A program made the position numbers and the translations under genes. The notes beneath the pieces were generated by a model. The model was not told where the DNA came from. It saw nothing but the letters and a program-made list of their open reading frames with translations, and ran no database searches. DNA of 9,226 nucleotides from CAZAGA01 sp041912175 (GTDB lineage: Bacteria; Chloroflexota; Anaerolineae; Anaerolineales; UBA4823), in assembly GCA_041912175.1 (NCBI GenBank), contig JAYRNN010000117.1:1-9226 (forward strand), written 5' to 3'. Below are positions 1 through 6,439 of the stretch, in pieces. Within the stretch, counting starts at the first letter, position 1, and each line of letters starts with the position of its first letter.

Positions 1-2894
1 CGCGATGTGAACGCGCCAGGCTTGAGTGCAGGTGGCCAGCACCGGTTGTAAACTGCTTCGTGGAGCCTGGCCATGTACCGGAATGATCCAGGTACGATGC
101 GAAAAAGACGATAGGGACTGTGAGGCTGCGTCCAGATGCGGTCATGCCAAAGGGTTATGAAATAGCTGAGTGAGACGTAGCCAGCCTGCTGTTGGCTGAT
201 TCGGAAGATCTCTTTGATGATCTTACTTCGAGAGGTTAAAGTCTTGGTTTCAATATGCAGCCGTGAACAAGCCAGGATATCCGGAACATGCACGATTTTT
301 CCGCCCGCCCGGTCAACACGCATCCAATACTCGTGATCCATTGCAAATTGAAGTTGCGTGTTGAATGGCCCAACACGATCAGCAATCCTCTTCCGCCAAA
401 AAGCCGCCGGTTGGCAAATGCAGTTATCCCAGACGAGTCGCTCAAAAGTGTATTCTGCTGTAGCATACTTGCCGGTGATATTATCACCTTCGTCGGTGTA
501 GTAAGCCTCTCCATAAAACAAATCTACATCCGGGCGGTCCCCAAAATACCGGACAACGGTCTCGATGGCTTGTGGTAGAAGCGTGTCATCCGAGTTCAGG
601 TAGGCAAGAATTTCTCCGTGGCAGCGGGCAAAGCCTTTATTGATTGCATCCGTCTGGCCATCATCTCGCTCTGAAACCCACGTAAATCGATCTCCATAGC
701 TCTGTAAAATTTCAGCTGAATTGTCTGTCGAACCTCCATCTATTACGACGTATTCGATATTGGGGTAGGTCTGGTTGAGTACACTTTCAATGGTTCGTCG
801 TAAGAAACGTCCCTGGTTATAAGATGGAGTTACCACGCTCACCAGAGGAAATTTTTCTTTTACTGGCTGCTGGATTGGCTTTGAAGCCGTCCTTTTAGCC
901 GGTCCTAGATTACGTACCCGCTGGATGGCATCCATCAAGGACTGGGCGGAGCTTTCCCAGGAATAAAGGTTAAGCTGTCGTTGCCCGTTCGCGACCAAAC
1001 GATCTCGTAATGCTTGATCTTGTACTATGCGCACCATGAGTTCCGCCATTGCATCGATATCTAACGGGTCACAGGTCATGACTGCTTCGCCGCCGACTTC
1101 TGGTAAGCTGGTGGTGTTACTGCAAATTACCGGGGTGTTTGCATGGAATGCTTCCAACAGCGGCATGCCAAATCCTTCATAAAGCGAGAAGAAGGCTAAC
1201 GCTTGGGCATGCTGGTATAAATATTTGACTAAAGCGACTCGAACAAAGCCCAGGTGTCGCACAGGCAGATCGGGGAATTCGGCGCGAAGCGCTTCCCATC
1301 CATCTGGATGTCCTGTGAGGATTAATTCCATGGGTAGTCCAGTCTGGTTAAGAAATTTCCCGAAGGCTTGAAGTGTCCGCCGGTGATTTTTATGCGGCCA
1401 TAAATTCCCTGGGAAAAAGAAAAACTCCTTTTGTGGCAGAAGTTCTATTTCATCCGGCCTAAGCTGATTCTCCTGCGGATCCGAGCCGACTATACTCAAC
1501 GCTGGCGGCAGTAGAAAAATATCATCACAAGAATTTTCTGGGTGTTCCTGGATGGTACGGCGCGTATAATTTGTGAGTGTGCCAATCGCCGCTGCTCCGC
1601 GCATTGCTAGGCGAAAAGCGACCTGGCGGGCCTCTAAGATGATTTGGGAGAAAAATTCAGGAAAGAAATCGTGTTGGATATCTGGAATATAGAAAATTTG
1701 CCTCTGCAATGGGAAATTAATTTGATCCGGAGTGGGATAGCTGCGAAACAGAATGCTAATCTTCTCTTTCCCTAGTATAAGATCCATATCTTGAAAAAAA
1801 CTGCTCAATGGCAAACTGTACTGGTGAATGTTTGGCCCTGTAGCTGGGATGAGATTCTGATTGAAAATAGTTCCAAAAATATAATATTCGTTGTCTGGAA
1901 AGTTGCGGAATAATGCGCTTAGCAAACCGGTTAAGTGGAAAGAAATCCCGCCGCTTTCGCCATAGGTAACATTCCGCAGCTCGATTCCAATACGATGATG
2001 ATTGAACGGGATGCCGTTGGGTTGGGCTCCGAAGTAGCAAAATAACCGCGTTGTGGTCTTCCAAAAAGCTTCGATATCCCGAGAGTAATTATCAGGAAAA
2101 ATTTTTGGATTTTGCCGTACGATTTCATGTAAAGTGTCCAGGAAATAGCAAACATAGCCGGGGGTAGCGGGCGCCTCACTATATTTCTCGCTGATAAGAC
2201 GCAATTCTTCTAATCGTCTGAATAAGCCTGTAGAGGTTTTTGTTTCTAAATATTCTCTTGAAGCAGCAATTTCTCGCATAATTTGTTGCGGTTCACCCAA
2301 ACTGGACAGGCGAATCCAGAGGTCCGTATCAAAACCATAGGAGAGATGTGTATCTAGTTCGCCAATCTTTCTGAGGGCGGCCACGTTGATGAAAGCCGCT
2401 GGCTGCAAGATAAAGTTCAAGCCATACACCAGGGCCGGCCGGCTGAAACCAAATTGATTATCGGGGTAAAACTGGCTTTTTCTGCGCCCGTAGATATCTA
2501 CCCGCCAGCCATTTCCGAAGAAAAACGGCGCATCTGGATTGGCGAGATACGCCTCGGCGATGGTTTTTAGTGCGCCAGGCATATAAAAGTCGTCCGAATT
2601 CAACCAGGCTATCAGGTCGCCTGTGGCATGCCTGAAGCCTTTATTGATCCCGTCCGCCTGTCCTGAATCAGGTTCACTTATCCAATAGGAGAGCGCCTGG
2701 TCATACCTTCTGATGATCTCCAGGCTTTGGTCAGTAGAACCCCCGTCGATGATCAGATATTCTAGGTTAGGATAATCCTGTTCTAAGACAGAGCGGATGC
2801 ATTGCTCCAAGAATTGCGCCTGGTTTAGCGAGGGCGTAATAACGCTAATTTTCGGCCAGACAATTTTTTCGTTCGATGTCATGAATGAATCCAT
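1..2894 (-). CDS. Multi-domain glycosyltransferase, GT2-GT4-GT2 (3' end beyond the window)
   Basis: I translated this frame by hand: it is open from the ATG at 2894-2892 to the left edge, giving 964 codons with no stop. Three catalytic modules are visible. Module 1 (residues about 16-230) is a GT-A fold family 2 transferase, with ITPSLN (19-24), DGGSTD (50-55) and NSDD (99-102, the DXD-like nucleotide-sugar/metal site). Module 2 (about 300-660) is GT-B fold family 4, with PGNLWPHKN ending at 503 and the E-x7-E pair E573/E581 in YEGFGMPLLE. Module 3 (about 685-960) is a second GT2, with VTPSYN (688-693), DGGSTD (719-724) and NSDD (767-770). No membrane segments were noticed, so it probably acts on the cytoplasmic face, building a surface glycan exported by the adjacent Wzm/Wzt pair. 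It starts 9 nt after the methyltransferase stop; Met5 (ATG at 2882-2880) is an alternative start and neither has a strong ribosome site. The sugars and linkages cannot be read. Fusion of three transferases is unusual but known in polysaccharide loci. Confidence 0.93.
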   Translation of the reverse strand, partial: MDSFMTSNEKIVWPKISVITPSLNQAQFLEQCIRSVLEQDYPNLEYLIIDGGSTDQSLEIIRRYDQALSYWISEPDSGQADGINKGFRHATGDLIAWLNSDDFYMPGALKTIAEAYLANPDAPFFFGNGWRVDIYGRRKSQFYPDNQFGFSRPALVYGLNFILQPAAFINVAALRKIGELDTHLSYGFDTDLWIRLSSLGEPQQIMREIAASREYLETKTSTGLFRRLEELRLISEKYSEAPATPGYVCYFLDTLHEIVRQNPKIFPDNYSRDIEAFWKTTTRLFCYFGAQPNGIPFNHHRIGIELRNVTYGESGGISFHLTGLLSALFRNFPDNEYYIFGTIFNQNLIPATGPNIHQYSLPLSSFFQDMDLILGKEKISILFRSYPTPDQINFPLQRQIFYIPDIQHDFFPEFFSQIILEARQVAFRLAMRGAAAIGTLTNYTRRTIQEHPENSCDDIFLLPPALSIVGSDPQENQLRPDEIELLPQKEFFFFPGNLWPHKNHRRTLQAFGKFLNQTGLPMELILTGHPDGWEALRAEFPDLPVRHLGFVRVALVKYLYQHAQALAFFSLYEGFGMPLLEAFHANTPVICSNTTSLPEVGGEAVMTCDPLDIDAMAELMVRIVQDQALRDRLVANGQRQLNLYSWESSAQSLMDAIQRVRNLGPAKRTASKPIQQPVKEKFPLVSVVTPSYNQGRFLRRTIESVLNQTYPNIEYVVIDGGSTDNSAEILQSYGDRFTWVSERDDGQTDAINKGFARCHGEILAYLNSDDTLLPQAIETVVRYFGDRPDVDLFYGEAYYTDEGDNITGKYATAEYTFERLVWDNCICQPAAFWRKRIADRVGPFNTQLQFAMDHEYWMRVDRAGGKIVHVPDILACSRLHIETKTLTSRSKIIKEIFRISQQQAGYVSLSYFITLWHDRIWTQPHSPYRLFRIVPGSFRYMARLHEAVYNRCWPPALKPGAFTS

Positions 2895-2903
2895 TTGACG
2901 GGG

Positions 2904-4001
2904 CTATCCATTACGTTTAAGATATTTACAAAACTTCCATTTAACGCGCCGTACGAATTGAATGGGTCTTTGCAAACTCCCGGGCGGCATTTGATCCAGA
3001 AGACCCTGTTGTTGGGCCAGGCGTTTTTCAAGTGTAGTGTTATGAGCCGACTGCGCCTGGCAATCGACTTTGATCTCCTCGAGCGAATGCTTTTGCTGCT
3101 CAATCTCTCGAGTGAGATCCAGCATTGCAAGAATAAGACGCCTGGAAGGTTCGGCAAGCAGATAGGTTAGAATTGTGTCCTGGCTGATCTCCGGGATCGG
3201 AAGGCGGCTGGCGAAAAAAAAGATATCGTGAACCGCGAAATAAGCGGGTTCAAACAAGATATTTGGCACGCTAAGCTCGGAAAATATTTTAATCACAGCC
3301 TGCTTGCTGAACAGGTGAATATGTTCATGAGGAATCAACATACGTATGAACAGGCTGCGCTCGTCTTCTAACTCCCGTAAAGTTTTTCCTGCCGGGTATC
3401 CAGGCGTCTGGATCACAAACAGGCCGTCATCTTTCAACAGATTTAAACAGTGTTTTAGGGTTTTGACCGGATCGTCCAAATGTTCCAGAACGTCCATTAG
3501 CACAATGAGATCAAGAGAAGCGGGAGGTAATTGCTGGGTCTCGATCTTGCCAACCAGGACAGGGATATTAAACGTCTGCCGGGAGAATTCTGCAATCTCG
3601 GGGCTGATTTCCAAGCCAGCGGCGTCGAAGCCGGCCGCGGTTAGAATAGCAACGAAACCTCCGTGTGAACTGCCCAGCTCAAGAGTTTTGCCTGGAGGCA
3701 GGCGGTGTTTTAAGGTCGTCTGCAACCAATAGAGGCAGCGCTCAGGGAGATCATTCCGGGCGCGTGAAATGATATCAGGCAGTCCCAAGTCTACCACTTG
3801 GTGCTCGAACCAATATCGCGAGGTGTAATAATCCTCTACTGCTTCGTCGGTAGAAATTATTCCAGCATTCTCCTTACCAACCCAAATAAGCGTCTGGCAC
3901 GCTGGGCACTGCCAATATTCGTCTGAGAAACGAGTCAATTGAGTATTTCCACACCAACAATGAGGCGCGGGGTTTATTTGATTACTGGTTTCGTCCGTCA
4001 T
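2904..4001 (-). CDS. SAM-dependent methyltransferase with N-terminal zinc-ribbon-like motif and C-terminal coiled coil
   Basis: The 365-residue protein starts with a cysteine cluster, C15-x-C17 then C32-x2-C35, resembling a small zinc ribbon. A class I Rossmann methyltransferase core follows: motif I is LELGSSHGGF (107-116), the acidic ribose-binding position is probably E131 in GLEIS, and DVLEHLDDP (170-178) is the typical motif of the Methyltransf_11/23 type. Residues about 285-337 look like a coiled coil: they are rich in E, Q, K, L and I with no proline. The tail (about 346-363) is basic and aromatic (FVRRVKWKFCKYLKR), which could bind a membrane. Family knowledge: such enzymes in polysaccharide loci methylate sugars or cap chain ends. 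The position between Wzt and the glycosyltransferase, with a 20-nt overlap with the wzt end, supports a role in the same glycan. The coiled coil and tail recall WbdD, but no kinase domain is present. The acceptor is unknown. The ATG at 4001 has only a weak GGA five bases upstream. Confidence 0.9.
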   Translation of the reverse strand: MTDETSNQINPAPHCWCGNTQLTRFSDEYWQCPACQTLIWVGKENAGIISTDEAVEDYYTSRYWFEHQVVDLGLPDIISRARNDLPERCLYWLQTTLKHRLPPGKTLELGSSHGGFVAILTAAGFDAAGLEISPEIAEFSRQTFNIPVLVGKIETQQLPPASLDLIVLMDVLEHLDDPVKTLKHCLNLLKDDGLFVIQTPGYPAGKTLRELEDERSLFIRMLIPHEHIHLFSKQAVIKIFSELSVPNILFEPAYFAVHDIFFFASRLPIPEISQDTILTYLLAEPSRRLILAMLDLTREIEQQKHSLEEIKVDCQAQSAHNTTLEKRLAQQQGLLDQMPPGSLQRPIQFVRRVKWKFCKYLKRNG

Positions 4002-5427
4002 AAATATCCAAGCTTGGGCTGGGAGATGGATGTTGTTGCGCTATTGCAATCTGGCAACGTCCCGGCAGGTTTGCAAGACCAAAATGCATCAGTTGAGCTG
4101 CGCTGGTTACCTTGCGCGATATCACTGCAAATTCACCTGCATTCGGTAATATACACAAGACCTTAATATTAGCATCCAGGTCTGGATGATTATAGTTTGC
4201 TCTCTGGATAAATACTTGGTAAGGTATCGTGGAGAAACCGATATTGAAAGTATATTCGCCTGGTTGTATCTCCAGGACGATTTCTTGATGAAATCGGACC
4301 AGGCTGCCTCGATATACTTCCTCTGGAGCCTCTGCGCCATATAGCAAACTGTTTTTCCCGTGGACGATAATGCCTCGGTCGTTGATGATTTCTGCCCCGC
4401 CGATTGGCGTTCCAATATTTTGAAATAATTCAAATTCAAAAAAAAAGTGGGCGGTCTGGCCTTGTTGGAAAGCCAGGCAAGGCCGGCCAGCCTGGTCCGT
4501 AATCGCCACGGCGCTGCAGCGGGCTAGCCCTTTAGAAACTTGTGGTAGACGGCTGATGTTCAGGAATGCTTCGGGGCCAGGCCAGGACTCATCTGAAAAT
4601 GATTTTGCCGGCGGGGTTCTCTCAGGTATAGCAGCAGGCAATATGGTTTCTGACTGGTCGTCTGCCGATTGTTGGATAAAATAATATCGTTTAACGGCCT
4701 CGATAGCTGGTCCTAGGAAATTCATTTCCCCATCTTTAAGCAGCAAACCATGCTCACAGAACTGCTCAACTTCATTCATCGCGTGCGAGACCAAAACGAT
4801 CGAGACGCCGCGATCGCGCAAGTCTTCCAGGCGGCGATAACATTTTTGGCGGAAGAAAATATCCCCAACCGCCAGAGCTTCATCGATAAGTAAAATATCG
4901 GCGTCAACGCTGGCTGCTACGGCGAAAGCCAGGCGGACAAACATGCCGGATGAGTATAACTTAACGGGTTGGTCAATAAATTCACCAATATCCGCGAAAG
5001 CCGCAATTTCATCATACCGTTGAACCATCTCTTCGCGTGAGATTCCCAGGATCATCCCATTTAGAAAAACATTTTCCCGCCCAGTGAATTCAGGGTTGAA
5101 GCCTGAACCCAATTCGAGCAAAGCAGCCACCCGCCCGTTAGCGGTGACTTTTCCACTGGTCGCGTGGGTTGTACCTGCCAGGATTTGCAGCAAGGTGCTT
5201 TTACCGGACCCATTCCGGCCAATTACGCCAAGGGTTTCGCCCTTTCTAACTTCGAACGAAACATCGTGCAAAGCCCAAAAAGGATGACCGTATGATTTCC
5301 CAAATCTCCAGAATAGACTGTGTTTCAAACGATCCACCGGGCGGTTGTATAGTGTATACATCTTCCCCAGGTGCTCAACGTGTATTGCGATGCTGTCCAT
5401 CCCGGGGGACGTGTTCTTAGATAACAT
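3982..5427 (-). CDS. wzt: Polysaccharide ABC transporter ATP-binding protein, Wzt type with C-terminal domain
   Basis: This 481-residue ATPase powers glycan export through the neighbouring permease. The nucleotide-binding domain covers about residues 12-250: Walker A GRNGSGKST (70-78), the ELGSGFNPEFTGREN segment characteristic of Wzt/TagH/RfbE ATPases (105-119), signature YSSGM (158-162, replacing LSGGQ as usual in this subfamily), Walker B ILLIDE (178-183), D-loop ALAVGD and switch histidine H215. A proline- and serine-rich linker (about 252-283) leads to a beta-rich C-terminal domain (about 285-435), as in the E. coli O8/O9a Wzt proteins where it binds the modified end of the exported chain. 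The residues after about 440 are a short extension, partly overlapping the methyltransferase start. The start ATG is preceded by AAAGGA with 7 nt spacing; Met10 is a possible but less likely alternative. The gene overlaps the permease stop by 11 nt. TagH of teichoic acid export is a relative, so the exported polymer need not be an O antigen. Confidence 0.95.
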   Translation of the reverse strand: MLSKNTSPGMDSIAIHVEHLGKMYTLYNRPVDRLKHSLFWRFGKSYGHPFWALHDVSFEVRKGETLGVIGRNGSGKSTLLQILAGTTHATSGKVTANGRVAALLELGSGFNPEFTGRENVFLNGMILGISREEMVQRYDEIAAFADIGEFIDQPVKLYSSGMFVRLAFAVAASVDADILLIDEALAVGDIFFRQKCYRRLEDLRDRGVSIVLVSHAMNEVEQFCEHGLLLKDGEMNFLGPAIEAVKRYYFIQQSADDQSETILPAAIPERTPPAKSFSDESWPGPEAFLNISRLPQVSKGLARCSAVAITDQAGRPCLAFQQGQTAHFFFEFELFQNIGTPIGGAEIINDRGIIVHGKNSLLYGAEAPEEVYRGSLVRFHQEIVLEIQPGEYTFNIGFSTIPYQVFIQRANYNHPDLDANIKVLCILPNAGEFAVISRKVTSAAQLMHFGLANLPGRCQIAIAQQHPSPSPSLDIYDGRNQ

Positions 5428-6211
5428 CGCTGAATCCTTTTTTCGTTCCCATGAACCAGAGATAACCTACATAAGCCAGTACAAGCGTGAGGACTGTCCA
5501 AATCCCCCATCCGAACCATGGCAGCGGCCCTCCCCATAAGACTACTTGCCGGAATCCCTCGACGATAACAGTTAGAGGATTCAATCTAAGAATCACTTTG
5601 AATGGCGCGGGAACGGCCTCAAAGGAGTAAACGATTGGGCTAATAAAGAAAACCATACTGGTGATTACCGGCATCGCTTGAGCCAGATCACGTATAAATA
5701 CTCCTAATGACGCTAGAATCCAGCCTAGTCCCAGGCAGAGGAAGATTAATGGCAAGTAGGCAAGTGGTAATAGAAAAATTGTCTTAGAAAATGTATGGGT
5801 CAATAAAAAGTTTCCAATCAGAAGGAGCACAATATTAACCAGCGATATTGTAATAGCGGCGCTGACGATTACTACGGGATATATCTCGAGTGGAAAAACG
5901 ACTTTCTTGACATAATTAGGGATTGAGACGATCAAGGTGGATGACCGGTTAACAACTTCAGAAAAAACATTAAAAGCGGTCAACCCGGTAAAGAGAATCA
6001 AAGCATAATCTATAGGCGATGTCGGTTGGTCGTTGGTTTGCCAACTGGCTTTGAAAACATAACCAAAAACAAATGTATAGATGGCCAGCATCACAAGAGG
6101 TACGATCACGGGCCATAATAGGCCCAAGAAAGAGCCGCGATAGCGCTGTCTCAGCTCACGCTTGGTTAGCTCCCTGATCAATTCTCGATGCCGCCAGAGA
6201 TTATTAATCAC
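5417..6211 (-). CDS. wzm: Polysaccharide ABC transporter permease, Wzm/TagG type (ABC-2 family)
   Basis: The 264-residue integral membrane protein forms the export channel for the glycan with Wzt. The N-terminus carries the amphipathic, basic stretch typical of the family (WRHRELIRELTKRELRQRYR, 6-25), followed by about six hydrophobic segments (roughly 28-53, 67-85, 108-136, 143-170, 177-197 and 235-256). Family signatures seen are FIRDLAQ (172-178) before the fifth segment, NPLTVIVEGFR (211-221), and the C-terminal KGFSDVI, which matches the usual F-x-DVI ending. Length is normal for Wzm/TagG (about 255-275). The start is a GTG; the next in-frame stop upstream is a TAG at about 6264-6262, and the only other ATG close by (6213-6211) is out of frame and followed at once by TGA. 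No strong ribosome site precedes it, so the start is less certain than the gene. It is the promoter-proximal gene of the operon. Confidence 0.95.
   Translation of the reverse strand: MINNLWRHRELIRELTKRELRQRYRGSFLGLLWPVIVPLVMLAIYTFVFGYVFKASWQTNDQPTSPIDYALILFTGLTAFNVFSEVVNRSSTLIVSIPNYVKKVVFPLEIYPVVIVSAAITISLVNIVLLLIGNFLLTHTFSKTIFLLPLAYLPLIFLCLGLGWILASLGVFIRDLAQAMPVITSMVFFISPIVYSFEAVPAPFKVILRLNPLTVIVEGFRQVVLWGGPLPWFGWGIWTVLTLVLAYVGYLWFMGTKKGFSDVI
5435..5440 (-). promoter_or_regulatory. Ribosome binding site for wzt
   Basis: On the minus strand AAAGGA lies 7 nt before the ATG at 5427, within the end of the permease gene. It is the clearest Shine-Dalgarno sequence of the minus-strand operon and favours Met1 over Met10 as the wzt start. 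Confidence 0.6.
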
Positions 6212-6276
6212 ATCCGTAGATGGATGAGCGGAAATTGTTGAATTCGTTTTAATTTTTAGTTCCTATCATTAACGAT

Positions 6277-6304
6277 TGCATATCTAAACCAATTTTCTGG
6301 ACAA
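6277..6304 (-). promoter_or_regulatory. Weak candidate promoter for the polysaccharide operon
   Basis: On the minus strand TTGTCC (6304-6299, 4 of 6 matches to the -35 consensus) and TATGCA (6282-6277, 3 of 6 for -10) are 16 nt apart, upstream of the wzm GTG at 6211. In AT-rich DNA such a match is expected by chance, so I record it only as the best candidate I saw. Confidence 0.2.
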
Positions 6305-6371
6305 GATAATCTCATCGGATGGTCAAACGGTTTTCTTGTAGAATGAGATGGAGTCAGCAACTCGCATATAT

Positions 6372-6377
6372 TATAAT
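6372..6377 (+). promoter_or_regulatory. Candidate -10 element for aroA
   Basis: A perfect TATAAT sits inside an AT-rich run, 62 nt before the favoured aroA ATG at 6440. No good -35 hexamer lies at 16-18 nt spacing (the bases there read TGGAGT), so this is a partial match only. If used, transcription would begin near 6384, downstream of the ATG at 6380, which would exclude that codon as the start. Confidence 0.4.
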
Positions 6378-6439
6378 AGATGACCCATATTCCTTATTGC
6401 TTCCTTAAGATCGTTTATGCATTACAGGGTCTCAAGATC

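Larger units (their letters stand above)
6212..6439. other. Divergent intergenic region with the promoters of both blocks
   Basis: These 228 bases separate the outward-facing wzm and aroA genes and are clearly AT-rich. I find no convincing coding frame: the aroA frame stays open back to an ATG at 6380, but the extra 20 residues (MTHIPYCFLKIVYALQGLKI) do not look like the family N-terminus. Both transcription units must start here or be read through from elsewhere. No convincing long palindrome, riboswitch fold or terminator hairpin was found by eye. Confidence 0.8.

Noticed and set aside
288..578. Plus-strand frame of 96 codons
   Set aside because: Antisense to the third module of the glycosyltransferase; its translation has no family features.
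1756..2179. Minus-strand frames at 1756-2064 and 1931-2179
   Set aside because: They are out-of-frame shadows within the continuous glycosyltransferase frame that I translated through this region.
2904..4001. Full WbdD-like methyltransferase/kinase
   Set aside because: The resemblance in layout is real, but no protein kinase motifs occur after the methyltransferase core, so I do not name it wbdD.
2895..4166. Plus-strand open frames at 2895-3170, 3346-3732 and 3939-4166
   Set aside because: They lie antisense to the methyltransferase and wzt, whose motifs are clear, and their translations show no recognisable domain.
5345..5539. Small plus-strand frame spanning the wzm/wzt junction
   Set aside because: Antisense to two overlapping genes with clear family ends and starts; no ribosome site and no meaningful translation.
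6212..6439. Riboswitch, T-box or attenuator ahead of aroA
   Set aside because: No conserved T-box sequence, terminator hairpin with T run, or leader peptide rich in aromatic residues was found in this short region.
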